The notes beneath the pieces are model-generated. The model was not told the origin of the DNA. It saw only the letters and a list, made by a program, of their open reading frames with translations, and ran no database searches. Shown here in pieces: positions 17,873 through 27,479 of a stretch of 64,000 nt of DNA; position 1 is the first letter of the stretch, and each line of letters starts with the position of its first letter. A program made the position numbers and the translations under genes. Source of the DNA: Chryseobacterium oleae (lineage in GTDB: Bacteria > Bacteroidota > Bacteroidia > Flavobacteriales > Weeksellaceae); NCBI RefSeq assembly GCF_900115055.1, contig NZ_FOVD01000002.1, positions 740,168-804,167 of the forward strand, given 5' to 3'.

Positions 17873-20083
17873 ATGAAAAAGCAGTATGCATTCATAGGTC
17901 TGTTAGCTTCGGGAATTGTATTTTCCCAGACAGCGAATGATTCTATAGCCTCTAAAGGTATTGATGATGTAGTGATCGTAGCATCCAGAAAACCTACAAA
18001 GATCTCGGATATCCCGGGAACGGTTTGGGTGGTTCAGAAAGAAAAAATCCAGGAACAGGCGAAAAGCGGAGTTCCTATCAAAGAAATGCTTGCCATCCTG
18101 ATCCCGAGTATGGATATCGGGCCGCAGGGAAGAACCAACTACGGACAAAATATGAGAGGCCGTTCTGCATTAGTCATGATAGACGGTGTTTCACTGAATA
18201 GCATCAGAGCCATCAGCCGTCAGCTAGATGCTATTGATCCGTTTAATATCGAAAGGATTGAAGTCCTTTCAGGGGCCAGCTCTATTTATGGAGGAAATGC
18301 AACCGGCGGTATCATTAATATCATCACAAAAACACCTTCAAAAAACGGGATCAGCGGAGAAACGGAATTGGGAGCCAGAACCGGATTCATGGGTAAAGAT
18401 GATCACGATTTCCGTGCAGCTCAGGCTATTGCAGTAAAAGGGGATAAATTTTTCGGAAGACTAGGGGTTGCGTACCAGCAGAATGGTGGTGTTTACGGTG
18501 CCGATGAAAAACAGGTTTTAACGGATATTACCCAAACCGACCTTCAGTATAACCAGTCTATTGATATATTGGCCACGGGAGGTTATAAATTTAATAATAA
18601 ACATAAAATCACGGCATCCCTTCAGTATTATAATTCTAAATTTAATGGAGACAGAAGTCTTTATTTAGGCCAGAATTTAAGCGCCTTTACAACAAAAAAT
18701 GCTAATCTTTTGGAAATGCGTGACGGTTTTTCATCCGATAAAAATATAGGAACGGAGCGTTTCATGGGAACAGTTGCCTACAACGGAAATAATATATTAG
18801 GAGGTCAGGATCTGTACGTGCAGTTTGCAGCGAGAGGGGAGAAGTTAGGATTTTATCCTTTCCCCGGAAATGTTAATTTAAATAACGTAAACACGGCTTA
18901 TATGTCTTCTTCGCAGCAGGATACCTATTATTCCGGTGTAAAGGCATTATTGTCGAAATCATGGAAAAGTCTGAATGTGACGTATGGAGTAGATATTGAT
19001 CTTGAAAAATTCGAAGGAGCTCAGTCGGTATATGATATCTCAAAAACGATGTCAAGCGGAGGTTTGGTCAATGACACGCAATACAGTCTGGGAAGGTATC
19101 CTACCAACCATTCTCAGAGTTATGCAGGATATGTTCAGGCTAAATATGATATCTTACCTAAACTTCAGATCAATGGAGGAATCCGTTATCAGAATATGAA
19201 TGTAAAAGTAGATGATTTTGTAGGTTCAGTGCAACAGACACAGGTTGCTATGGGATACGGAGCTTCAGCTTCTGCTATTCCGGGCGGAAAAAGCTCGTAT
19301 AATGTGACATTGGCGAATGCCGGTTTACTCTACAAATTCAATGAACAGCATCAGGCTTGGGGAACTTTTTCTCAGGGTGTGAGTCTGGCTGATCCATCGA
19401 AATATTACGGAATTGGAAACTACGTGCTAAAAGGAACGAATTGGGATGTGGCTTCAAGCATTAATGTAAAACAACAGCCGCTTCAGGCGATCAAAACCAA
19501 TCAGTTTGAAGTAGGATACCGTATCAATAAAGGCGGATTGAAAGGACAGATCGCAGGTTTCTTAAGTAATTCGGATAAAACGGTTACCGTTGACAAGAAG
19601 ACATTCCAGATTCTTGTGAATGATCTTAAGCTGAGAAATATGGGGATAGAAGCTGAGGTTTCTTACTCCATGAACAATGGCGTTTATTTCGGAGCCAGCG
19701 GACTTTTGATCAAATCGGAAGTTGAGAATAATGGCGAATGGAAGAAGCAGGAAATTTACAACGCTTCCCCTTCAAAATTGGTCACTTACATCGGATATAA
19801 TGTTAAAAGCTGGTCATTCAGGTTCCAGTCTTTACAGAATTTCAAACTGACGGACGATCTTAAGAATGAAATCGACGGCTACAATACTTCAGATTTAATG
19901 GTAGGATACCGTTTCGACTGGGGTAAATTCAATCTGGGAATCCAGAATATTTTCAATACCGATTATCAGACCATCTGGAGCAAGCGTTCCCAGGTTTTAT
20001 ATTCTACTTACGGACTTCCTGAACTGTTCAATTATAAAGGAAGAGGAAGAACATTTAACCTGTCTTATACCTTTGATTTTTAA
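17873..20083 (+). CDS. TonB-dependent siderophore receptor
   Basis: This 736-residue outer-membrane receptor probably imports a ferric siderophore. It has a signal peptide ending near FSQ (19). The plug domain begins with DVVIVASRKPTKISDIPGTVWVV (about 31-53) and continues with NMRGRSALVMIDGV and IERIEVLSGASSIYGGNATGGIINIIT (about 124-150). The barrel ends in aromatic strands and a terminal Phe (YTFDF). SDIPGTVWVV is typical of the catecholate/aerobactin-type subgroup. The next gene encodes a siderophore-interacting flavoprotein, which supports an iron role. No Fur box was identified by eye. Confidence 0.92.
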   Translation: MKKQYAFIGLLASGIVFSQTANDSIASKGIDDVVIVASRKPTKISDIPGTVWVVQKEKIQEQAKSGVPIKEMLAILIPSMDIGPQGRTNYGQNMRGRSALVMIDGVSLNSIRAISRQLDAIDPFNIERIEVLSGASSIYGGNATGGIINIITKTPSKNGISGETELGARTGFMGKDDHDFRAAQAIAVKGDKFFGRLGVAYQQNGGVYGADEKQVLTDITQTDLQYNQSIDILATGGYKFNNKHKITASLQYYNSKFNGDRSLYLGQNLSAFTTKNANLLEMRDGFSSDKNIGTERFMGTVAYNGNNILGGQDLYVQFAARGEKLGFYPFPGNVNLNNVNTAYMSSSQQDTYYSGVKALLSKSWKSLNVTYGVDIDLEKFEGAQSVYDISKTMSSGGLVNDTQYSLGRYPTNHSQSYAGYVQAKYDILPKLQINGGIRYQNMNVKVDDFVGSVQQTQVAMGYGASASAIPGGKSSYNVTLANAGLLYKFNEQHQAWGTFSQGVSLADPSKYYGIGNYVLKGTNWDVASSINVKQQPLQAIKTNQFEVGYRINKGGLKGQIAGFLSNSDKTVTVDKKTFQILVNDLKLRNMGIEAEVSYSMNNGVYFGASGLLIKSEVENNGEWKKQEIYNASPSKLVTYIGYNVKSWSFRFQSLQNFKLTDDLKNEIDGYNTSDLMVGYRFDWGKFNLGIQNIFNTDYQTIWSKRSQVLYSTYGLPELFNYKGRGRTFNLSYTFDF

Positions 20084-20135
20084 AAATTTAAATCGAGTCG
20101 GTTAGCCTTGATTTAAATGCATCATATAATAACAG

Positions 20136-20170
20136 ATCCGGCTTCTCATCATCAACGGAAGCCGGATTTT
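20136..20170 (+). terminator. Terminator between the receptor and the siderophore-interacting protein
   Basis: ATCCGGCTTC (20136-20145) pairs perfectly with GAAGCCGGAT (20158-20167), then TTTT. It lies in the window where a longer N-terminus of the next gene would run, which argues for the later start at 20189. It may be leaky and so set the ratio of the two proteins. Confidence 0.8.
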
Positions 20171-20188
20171 AACTTTAAAAATTCAGTT

Positions 20189-21001
20189 ATGGCTAAAATT
20201 CAAACAGGCCGCATCGTTGCGGAAATGACGAGAAAAGAGTATATCACTGATCATTATATCAGAGTCTATCTGTATTCTCCGGAAGCTCATTTGTTTAAAG
20301 ATACCACCATCGGAGATAATAATAAAATTGCTGTACCTCCGGTAGGTCTGGATGAAATTCATTTTCCGACACTGGATGAAAATCGTCAATGGGTGTATCC
20401 TCCAAAAGAAGTGGCACCCGCTGTAAGAACCTATACCCACAGAGGAATTGATCTTGAGAAAAACGAGCTGATTATTGATTTCGTAGACCATGGCGACGGC
20501 GGTCCTGCATCCAAATGGGCCCGTGAATCAGAAGCTGGTTCAAAACTAGGTATTATGATGAGAACCGAAGCAAAAGAAATGTATCCCGAAGTTGAATGGT
20601 ACCTGTTTGTAGGCGATGCTACTGCCATTCCTGTTCTGAGCGCCATGCTGGAAACCTTGCCGGAAACAGCAAAAGGAGTCTGCATCATCGAAGTTCACGG
20701 AAAAGAAGACGAGCAAATCCTTGAAACCAAAGCTGATATTGAATTTAAATGGCTTCATAACGCGATTCCACACATCAGCAGTGAAATGGCGGATACTGTA
20801 AAAAGTATCACCCTTCCGGAAACCACTAAGTTCGGCTATGTCGCAGCAGAATTTTCAAGTGTTAAAGAAATTCGTACCTACCTTAGAAAAGAAAAAGACT
20901 GGACGGCACAGGAACTCAATGCTTATTCTTACTGGAAAGCGGGTGTAGCGGAAAATGAGTCGGAGAAGGATAGACATAGGGAGAAGGATTCGATGGGATA
21001 G
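20189..21001 (+). CDS. Siderophore-interacting protein (FAD-dependent ferric reductase family)
   Basis: This cytosolic flavoprotein probably reduces or strips iron from the imported siderophore. I take the ATG at 20189 (MAKIQTGRIV, 270 residues). The upstream ATG at 20117 would translate through the terminator hairpin. The FAD motif R-T-Y-T (VRTYTHR, about 71-77) and the NAD(P)H-domain motif WYLFVGDATAIPVLSAMLE (about 135-153) are clear, as is the family ending ELNAYSYWKAG. The last 15 or so residues (ENESEKDRHREKDSMG) are low-complexity and lie where the word-mosaic repeat begins, so the natural C-terminus may have been altered by repeat sequence. Confidence 0.9.
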   Translation: MAKIQTGRIVAEMTRKEYITDHYIRVYLYSPEAHLFKDTTIGDNNKIAVPPVGLDEIHFPTLDENRQWVYPPKEVAPAVRTYTHRGIDLEKNELIIDFVDHGDGGPASKWARESEAGSKLGIMMRTEAKEMYPEVEWYLFVGDATAIPVLSAMLETLPETAKGVCIIEVHGKEDEQILETKADIEFKWLHNAIPHISSEMADTVKSITLPETTKFGYVAAEFSSVKEIRTYLRKEKDWTAQELNAYSYWKAGVAENESEKDRHREKDSMG

Positions 21002-21385
21002 GATTTAGGGAGCAGATAATAGGTTGCAGGGATTAGGGATTAGGGATTAGGGATTTCGCAGTTTAAAACTGCAGTCTTTGATTTGGTTTTTTGTGCGAAA
21101 TTGGTGTCAATGGTGAATTTTGCTTCGCAAGTGAATGGTGAGTGGTGGATTCAAGAGGCAAGACATAAGATATCAGATTTAAGACATCAGACTAAGGTTG
21201 AGACAAAGGTTTACGCTGAGATTAAGTATATTATTTACTATAACCCGTCAACTATCAACTAGCAACCAACAACCGAAAAACTAGCAACAAAAAAAACAGC
21301 AACCAACAACTAGCAACGTATTCAGACTCATTTACTCTAAAACTCTCAAACACTCAAACTCTTGCAACCTTCACCCGAAAACCCC
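21002..21385 (+). repeat. Word-mosaic intergenic repeat, copy A
   Basis: This ~380-bp block starts at the stop codon of the siderophore-interacting gene and ends at the promoter of the next gene. Modules in order: GGGATTA repeats (21033-21053), GGTGAATTTTGCTTCGCAAG (from 21112), AGACATCAGAC (about 21183), CTAGCAACCAACAACC, and ACTCATTTACTC...CTCTCAAACACTCAAACTC (21329-21362). The same modules in the same order occur at 59930-60199 and 61480-61750, and inverted at 56247-56539. The 30-bp stretch 21112-21141 is identical to 61565-61594. Confidence 0.75.
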
Positions 21386-21393
21386 TATCTTTG
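21386..21393 (+). promoter_or_regulatory. -7 element TATCTTTG upstream of the methyltransferase
   Basis: Exact TANNTTTG; a TTG lies 21 bp upstream (21362-21364). The start codon is at 21405 or 21411, so the leader would be only a few bases. Confidence 0.6.
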
Positions 21394-21404
21394 CACTTTT
21401 AAAG

Positions 21405-22115
21405 ATGACAATGAAAGATTTAATGGGTAAGGCAGTCTGGGATTATTTTCACAACGAAAATCCTGAGGATTTGCAGACAGAAACTTCAATATCGGAACTG
21501 GATGAACTTCCGGTAGATTATCTTTTCAGAGATTTTGAAGACATGAACGGTATTGAACAGAAAGCACTTGAGCTTGCTCATGGGAAAGTACTGGACATTG
21601 GTGCCGGTGCCGGTTCTCATGCTTTGTATCTGCAGAATGAAAGTAATCTTGATGTTTTGGCGCTGGATATTTCACCAAAATGTATTGAAGTCTGCCAAAT
21701 GAGAGGAATCAAAAAAGCGGTATGTGAAAACGTATTGGATTTTTCGGGAGAAACTTTTGATACCGTTTTACTTCTGATGAACGGAACCGGGATTTTTGAA
21801 AGCCTGGAAAAAATCGATACCTATCTTCAGAAACTGCACACTTTAATAAATGACAATGGTCAGATCCTGATCGACAGTACGGATATCCTGTATATGTTCG
21901 ACCGTGATGAAGATGGTGGCGTTTATATTCCGGCAGGCGGCTACTATGGTGAACTGGATTATATTGTTCATTATAAAGGAGAATCTGAAAACCCAATCAA
22001 ATGGCTTTATCTTGATTATACCACCCTAAAAAATGCGGCAGAAAATAACGGCTTTACCATTGAAAAAGTAATGCAGGATGAAGATTCTTACCTGGCAAAA
22101 CTGACTAAAAAATAA
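21405..22115 (+). CDS. Class I SAM-dependent methyltransferase
   Basis: This 236-residue cytosolic enzyme carries motif I KVLDIGAGAGSHALYL (about 64-79), an acidic strand end DVLALDIS, and the motif IV region FDTVLLLMNGTGIFESL. These define a Rossmann-fold methyltransferase. The substrate cannot be assigned. There are two possible ATGs, 21405 and 21411 (MTMKDLM), both just after the -7 element; I keep the first. It is a single-gene unit between copy A of the mosaic repeat and a palindromic repeat. Confidence 0.88.
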   Translation: MTMKDLMGKAVWDYFHNENPEDLQTETSISELDELPVDYLFRDFEDMNGIEQKALELAHGKVLDIGAGAGSHALYLQNESNLDVLALDISPKCIEVCQMRGIKKAVCENVLDFSGETFDTVLLLMNGTGIFESLEKIDTYLQKLHTLINDNGQILIDSTDILYMFDRDEDGGVYIPAGGYYGELDYIVHYKGESENPIKWLYLDYTTLKNAAENNGFTIEKVMQDEDSYLAKLTKK

Positions 22116-22124
22116 ACATTTACC

Positions 22125-22280
22125 TGTCATTGCGAGTATAGCGAAGCAATCTTAATATTCTTATTCACTAAACTCTTCCTTAATGGTTTTATTTTTGAAC
22201 CGTTAAGATTGTATTAAGTTTTTAAGATCATTAAGTTTAAGCTGTACCTAAGAGATTGGTTCGCTGCACTCGCAATGACA
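22125..22280. repeat. Palindromic repeat of the TGTCATTGCGAG type
   Basis: TGTCATTGCGAG...GCGAAGCAATC at 22125-22152 is mirrored by GATTGGTTCGCTGCACTCGC plus AATGACA at 22254-22280. Inside is a smaller dyad TTAATGGTT / AACCGTTAA. Sequences of this kind recur in many bacterial genomes as REP-like intergenic palindromes. It lies between the converging methyltransferase and metG genes. Confidence 0.75.
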
Positions 22281-22290
22281 AGACAAAATA

Positions 22291-22323
22291 AAAAAGACAC
22301 ACGATTTTTCGTGTGTCTTTTGT
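22291..22323 (-). terminator. Terminator of metG
   Basis: AAAAGACACACGA / TCGTGTGTCTTTT perfect stem with a short T loop and T tails on both sides. Confidence 0.9.
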
Positions 22324-22342
22324 TTTGTATGTAATTATAGGT

Positions 22343-24379
22343 TTATCCGATCTCAATACCGTTTTCTACATTGCTGTCATCCGGTGTTACGAAAGATAAT
22401 TTTCCGTCTGGTTTTGTCGTTAACAAGAACATTCCCTGAGACTCAATTCCTCTGATCTTTCTAGGAGCAAGATTGAGTAAGATCATCACCTGCTTTCCGA
22501 TCAGTTCTTCCGGCGTGAAGCTTTCTGCAACACCAGAAACCACAGTTCTGATATCAACCCCTGTATCTACTTTGAACTTTAGTAATTTATCAGCTTTTTC
22601 TACTTTTTCAGCTTCTAAAATGGTCGCTGTTCTAAGGTCGATTTTAGCAAAATCATCAAAAGAAATTTCTTCTTTCATAGGGTTGGCGTTAGGGTTTGTT
22701 TTTTTATTGTTTTGTTTGGTCTGTTCCAGCTTTTCAATTTGAGCTTCAATGACGCTGTCTTCAATTTTTGAGAAAAGAAGAGAAGCTTCATTGATTTTAT
22801 GACCTGTTTCTATTAAAACAGATTGAGTTTCAACATCGCTCCAGTTCACCTGCGCAGCATTGAACATCGTAAGAAGTTTTTCAGAGCTGAAAGGCATAAA
22901 CGGTTCACATAACTGAGCTAAGGCAACAGCCAGCTGAGCACCTACAAATAGAGATTGTGCTGCTTTTTCAGGACTGTCCTTAATCGTTTTCCAAGGTTCT
23001 TCAGCCTGAAGATACTGGTTTCCGAAACGGGCAAGATTCATTAATGCGGTTAATGCATTTCTGAACTCATAATTTTCTAAGAATCCTGAGATTTCTTTAG
23101 CTGCTTTATTGATTTCTTCCAGTTCAGGACTGTTGATGTCTCCCTGAGGAACAACACCGTCATAATATTTATGGATAAGAACAGCAACTCTATTGATAAA
23201 GTTTCCGAAAATTCCTACCAGTTCAGAATTATTTTTGGTCTGGAAATCTTTCCATGTAAAATTATTATCCTTTGTTTCAGGAGCTGATGAAAGAAGCGCG
23301 TATCTTAAAACATCCTGCTGTCCAGGGAATTCTTCTACATATTCATGTGCCCATACCGCCCAGTTTCTGGAGGTTGAGATCTTGTCGTTCTCAAGGTTTA
23401 AGAATTCAAACGCAGGAACATTTTTCGGCATGATATAATCACCGTGAGCCTTCATCATCGCAGGGAAAATAATACAGTGGAATACAATATTATCTTTTCC
23501 GATGAAATGCACCAGGTCACTGCTTTCGCTCTGCCAGTAATCTTTCCAGTCTTTTCCGTTTTTCTCCGCCCATTCCTGAGTGAAAGAAATATATCCGATA
23601 GGTGCATCAAACCAAACATAAAGCACTTTCCCTTCCGCATTCGGAAGAGGAACAGGAACACCCCAGTTCAGATCTCTGGTCATGGCTCGTGGCTTAAGAC
23701 CGTCGTTTAACCATGATTTCACTTGTCCGTAAACATTCGGCTTCCAGTCGTCTTTATGGCCTTCAATGATCCATTCGTTTAAGAAGTCTTCGTATTCATT
23801 TAAAGGAAGGTACCAGTTTTTGGTGTCTTTTAGAATCGGAACATTTCCGCTTAACATGGATTTGGGATTGATCAGCTCTGAAGGAGATAGGGTAGAACCA
23901 CACTTTTCGCACTGGTCTCCGTAAGCATTTTCGTTGCCACAGTTCGGGCAGGTTCCTACAATATATCGGTCTGCCAGGAATTCTCCGGCCTGCTCGTCAA
24001 AATACTGCTCAGAAACCTCTTCCGTGAATTTCCCTTTTTCGTAAAGAACTTTAAAGAAATCCTGGCTGGTCTCATAATGCTTTTTAGAAGTCGTTCTGGA
24101 ATACTCATCAAATGAAATTCCCAGATCCGAAAAAGATTTTTTAATGATCTCGTGGTATTTATCTACGATATCCTGAGGGGTTACTCCTTCTTTTTTTGCT
24201 CTGATGGTAATAGGAATTCCATGCTCATCCGACCCGCAGATAAACGCTACATCTTTTCCTAATCTCCTCTGAAATCTTGCGTAGACATCCGCAGGAATAT
24301 ATACACCTGCCAAATGTCCTATATGAACCGGTCCGTTTGCATAAGGCAAAGCTGCCGTAATCATCTTTCTGTTTGACAT
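22343..24379 (-). CDS. metG: Methionyl-tRNA synthetase
   Basis: It charges tRNA-Met with methionine. I take the ATG at 24379 (MSNRKMITAALPYANGPVHIGH, 678 residues). The ATG 42 bp upstream is rejected because a TATCTTTG promoter element lies between the two. HIGH is at 19-22. The zinc knuckle CPNCGNENAYGDQCEKCG and the KMSKS-equivalent KISTS (in NDKISTSRN) are present. The C-terminal ~110 residues form a tRNA-binding OB domain (FDDFAKIDLRTATILEAEKV...), as in dimeric bacterial MetRS. It is a single-gene unit with its own terminator. Confidence 0.97.
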   Translation of the reverse strand: MSNRKMITAALPYANGPVHIGHLAGVYIPADVYARFQRRLGKDVAFICGSDEHGIPITIRAKKEGVTPQDIVDKYHEIIKKSFSDLGISFDEYSRTTSKKHYETSQDFFKVLYEKGKFTEEVSEQYFDEQAGEFLADRYIVGTCPNCGNENAYGDQCEKCGSTLSPSELINPKSMLSGNVPILKDTKNWYLPLNEYEDFLNEWIIEGHKDDWKPNVYGQVKSWLNDGLKPRAMTRDLNWGVPVPLPNAEGKVLYVWFDAPIGYISFTQEWAEKNGKDWKDYWQSESSDLVHFIGKDNIVFHCIIFPAMMKAHGDYIMPKNVPAFEFLNLENDKISTSRNWAVWAHEYVEEFPGQQDVLRYALLSSAPETKDNNFTWKDFQTKNNSELVGIFGNFINRVAVLIHKYYDGVVPQGDINSPELEEINKAAKEISGFLENYEFRNALTALMNLARFGNQYLQAEEPWKTIKDSPEKAAQSLFVGAQLAVALAQLCEPFMPFSSEKLLTMFNAAQVNWSDVETQSVLIETGHKINEASLLFSKIEDSVIEAQIEKLEQTKQNNKKTNPNANPMKEEISFDDFAKIDLRTATILEAEKVEKADKLLKFKVDTGVDIRTVVSGVAESFTPEELIGKQVMILLNLAPRKIRGIESQGMFLLTTKPDGKLSFVTPDDSNVENGIEIG

Positions 24380-24400
24380 TTTATAGTAAAGTTTTAACGG

Positions 24401-24408
24401 CAAAGATA
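24401..24408 (-). promoter_or_regulatory. -7 element TATCTTTG of metG
   Basis: The minus strand reads CTTATCTTTGCCG, an exact TANNTTTG, 22 bp upstream of the chosen metG ATG. No clear -33 TTTG was seen. Confidence 0.6.
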
Positions 24409-24704
24409 AGGAATATCTCACTAAAACCGCCTAAACTTCCCTTATAATAAGTTTTTTACTATCTAGAAAGCGTTTGAAGTTAAATTTAGTTAAACAAATG
24501 TTTAACGTGATGTTAATATTTTACAGGTGTTATGTAGAGCATAGATTAATGTAATTTGGTGAAAAACAGGTATTTAATTTTAAATAGTCAAACAATTTAC
24601 ATAAAATTATCTAAATTTTCAATAATATTATGGTAATTCTATTTTTTTTATAAATTGCAAAACTGTTAACACAGCTTTTTAAAACGAAACTAAAAAACGA
24701 TATT
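24409..24704. other. Divergent AT-rich spacer between metG and the Sus-type locus
   Basis: About 300 bp, very AT-rich, with no ORF of note. It must carry the promoter of the susC-like gene. No exact TTTG-N19-TANNTTTG was found, and no regulator gene or obvious operator dyad is visible. Confidence 0.45.
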
Positions 24705-27467
24705 GTGAAAAATTTTACAACGGTATTAAAAATTGCGCCGGCCTTTTTACTGGCCAGTTCAGTAATACATGCACAGACCCAAGACTCTCTCACTAAGGAG
24801 AAAAAGATCGAAGAGGTGGTACTGATCGGATATGGAAAGCAGAAAAAATCTGACCTTACAGGTTCCATTACTTCGGTGAGTGCAAAAGACTTCAACGGAG
24901 GAGCCGTTTCTGCAGGACAACTGATTCAGGGTAAAACGCCTGGGGTACAGATCACCAACAACAGTGGTGCTCCCGGGTCAGGAACCAAGATCAGAATCAG
25001 AGGTACTTCTTCTTTGAGCGGGGAAAACTCTCCATTGATTGTAATTGACGGCGTTCCGCAGGATTTTGTTGGAATGAACGGTGTTTCTGATCCTTTATCA
25101 TTAATCAATCCCAATGATATTGAAACATTTGACATCCTGAAAGATGCGTCTGCTACCGCGATTTACGGTAACAGGGCCTCCAATGGGGTTATTTTGATCA
25201 CTACCAAAAAAGGAACGTCAGGAAAATTCAAGCTTAATTTTTCTACCGTGACTTCTGTTTCCACCAAAATGGGCAATGTAGATGTACTGACAGCGCAGGA
25301 GTTCAGAGACTTCGTGAATACGTATGCACCGGCCAGCTATAAAACTAAACTTGGAAATGCAGATACCAACTGGCAGGACCAGATTTATCAGGCAGCTTGG
25401 GGAACAGATAATAATGTAGCTTTTTCAGGCGGTATTAAAGGATTGCCTTACCGTTTATCATTAGGCTATAACGAGCAGAATGGTATTGTAAAATCAAACT
25501 CATTCCGGAGAAGTTCAGTAGGCTTAAACTTAAGTCCTAAATTCTTTGACAATCATTTATCTGTGAATGTGAATGCCAAAGGAACCTTTACAGATAACCG
25601 TTTTGTAGATGGTGGAGTGATTAAAGCGGCTACCTATTTTGATCCTACACAGCCTGTATATTCAGGAAACTCCAAATACGGAGGTTATTATGAGTGGCTG
25701 GATGCAGGAGCAGCAACCGGATTTAACGCCAATGCCAATTCAAATCCGCTGGGAATGATTGAAGGGGTAAGAGATGTATCATCGGTGATCAGAGGATTGG
25801 GAAATATCCAGTTAGATTATAAATTTCACTTCCTTCCGGACCTGCATTTTAACGTAAATGCCGGATACGATTATACAAAAAGTGAAGGGCATAAATTTAA
25901 GGATGGCAATTACAGGTCGGGCTTTGAAGACCAAGGCAGCTCAAACTTCTATTCAATGGAGAAGAATAACAAGCTTTTGGAAACTTATTTTAACTATGTG
26001 AAAAACATAAGTGCCATCAATACTGGAGTAGATATCACAGCTGGGTACGCTTATCAGGATTTCCGTATGAATATTCCGGGAGCTGTTACTTATAGAGGAA
26101 ACGGGACTACACTGCCCCCGGATTTGGATTTTAAAACACAAAACACATTGGTATCCTTCTATGGGAGGGCCATTTTTACGGTAGCCAACAAATACATTAT
26201 TTCAGGATCTGTACGTAGAGACGGTTCTTCCAGGTTCTTTAACGGAACGAAAGATAATGTATGGGGTGTCTTTCCAGGGGTTTCTTTAGCCTGGAAGCTT
26301 AACGAGGAAACTTTCATCAAAAATATTTCATCAATCAGTACATTGAAACTGAGAGCGGGATGGGGGAAAACAGGTCAGCAGGAACTTCCTGCACTGGGAG
26401 TTAATGGGAATAAACCCAATAACTATCCTGCCTTTGCTTCTTACAATCCAAGTTATCCCGGAGCAGGATATCAGTTTGGAAATGAATTCTATTTCATGTT
26501 CAGACCCACGAACTATAATCCAAATCTTACCTGGGAAACCACCACGACAAAGAACATCGGTTTAGATTATGGTTTTGCTAAAAACAGAATTACCGGATCT
26601 ATTGACCTTTTCAGAAAAGATACCAAAGATTTATTAGTCTATGCTGATGAACCGGCAGGAGGTTTAAGCAATGCAAGCTGGCAGAATGTGGGGGATATGA
26701 AGAATCAGGGAATTGAAGGAAGTATTACGGTCATTCCTGTTAAAAACGAAAAAACAACTTGGGAAGTAAGTTTTAATGCTACCCATTATAAACCGGAAAT
26801 TACTAAGCTAAAAGACAGAGCTGATCAATATTTCAATATGGAAGTAGGAGGTATTGAAGGAGGTTCAGGGAACAGGATCCAGGCTCATGCGGTAGGCTAT
26901 GCTCCCAACGCATTCTGGGTATATCAGCAGGTGTATGACGCTAACGGAAAACCTGTGGACGGAGCCTATGTAGACAGAAACGGAGATGGGGTAATGAATA
27001 CAAAGGATATGTATTATTACAAATCCACAACTCCGGATGCTATTTTAGGGTTTTCTACCAAGGTTTCTCATAAAAACTGGGATTTTGCCCTTAGCGCAAG
27101 AGCAGTATTAGGAAACTATGTTTATAACAATATGGCATCCAACAGTTCTCTGCAGTCTGCCTCTACCAACGACTATCTTCAGAATGTATTCTCCACAGCT
27201 CCGGAATATAAATTTTCCGTACCTCAGTATAAATCCGATATTTATGTAGAGAATGCATCCTTCTTAAGATTGGATAATATTAATATTGGCTATAATTTCG
27301 GGGAAGTTTTTTCTAAAGGAAGCAACCTGAAAGTATATGGTATGGCTCAGAACGTTTTCGTGATTACGAAATATACAGGAGTAGATCCTGAAGTTTTTGG
27401 GGGAATAGATAACGGATATTATCAGATGCCAAGAATCTATTCTTTAGGCTTTAACTTTCAATTTTAA
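24705..27467 (+). CDS. SusC/RagA-type TonB-linked outer-membrane transporter
   Basis: This 920-residue barrel probably imports maltodextrins, pairing with the SusD-like lipoprotein encoded 12 bp downstream. A GTG codon at 24705 gives the best start (MKNFTTVLKIAPAFLLASSVIHAQ signal peptide); no in-frame ATG fits the signal peptide. The TonB-box region is KKIEEVVLIGYG (about 33-44). SusC signature motifs are GVQITNNSGAPGSGTKIRIRG (about 89-109) and DASATAIYGNRASNGVILI (about 152-170). The N-terminal carboxypeptidase-like extension found in many SusC proteins is absent. The final residue is Phe. Confidence 0.95.
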   Translation: MKNFTTVLKIAPAFLLASSVIHAQTQDSLTKEKKIEEVVLIGYGKQKKSDLTGSITSVSAKDFNGGAVSAGQLIQGKTPGVQITNNSGAPGSGTKIRIRGTSSLSGENSPLIVIDGVPQDFVGMNGVSDPLSLINPNDIETFDILKDASATAIYGNRASNGVILITTKKGTSGKFKLNFSTVTSVSTKMGNVDVLTAQEFRDFVNTYAPASYKTKLGNADTNWQDQIYQAAWGTDNNVAFSGGIKGLPYRLSLGYNEQNGIVKSNSFRRSSVGLNLSPKFFDNHLSVNVNAKGTFTDNRFVDGGVIKAATYFDPTQPVYSGNSKYGGYYEWLDAGAATGFNANANSNPLGMIEGVRDVSSVIRGLGNIQLDYKFHFLPDLHFNVNAGYDYTKSEGHKFKDGNYRSGFEDQGSSNFYSMEKNNKLLETYFNYVKNISAINTGVDITAGYAYQDFRMNIPGAVTYRGNGTTLPPDLDFKTQNTLVSFYGRAIFTVANKYIISGSVRRDGSSRFFNGTKDNVWGVFPGVSLAWKLNEETFIKNISSISTLKLRAGWGKTGQQELPALGVNGNKPNNYPAFASYNPSYPGAGYQFGNEFYFMFRPTNYNPNLTWETTTTKNIGLDYGFAKNRITGSIDLFRKDTKDLLVYADEPAGGLSNASWQNVGDMKNQGIEGSITVIPVKNEKTTWEVSFNATHYKPEITKLKDRADQYFNMEVGGIEGGSGNRIQAHAVGYAPNAFWVYQQVYDANGKPVDGAYVDRNGDGVMNTKDMYYYKSTTPDAILGFSTKVSHKNWDFALSARAVLGNYVYNNMASNSSLQSASTNDYLQNVFSTAPEYKFSVPQYKSDIYVENASFLRLDNINIGYNFGEVFSKGSNLKVYGMAQNVFVITKYTGVDPEVFGGIDNGYYQMPRIYSLGFNFQF

Positions 27468-27479
27468 ATAACAACTGAG

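Noticed and set aside
20117..20188. Upstream ATG for the siderophore-interacting protein
   Set aside because: The added segment is translated from a perfect terminator hairpin, and the family N-terminus fits the ATG at 20189.
21033..21053. Telomere-like GGGATTA tandem
   Set aside because: Only three to four copies, embedded in the mosaic repeat; there is no sign of a linear replicon end.
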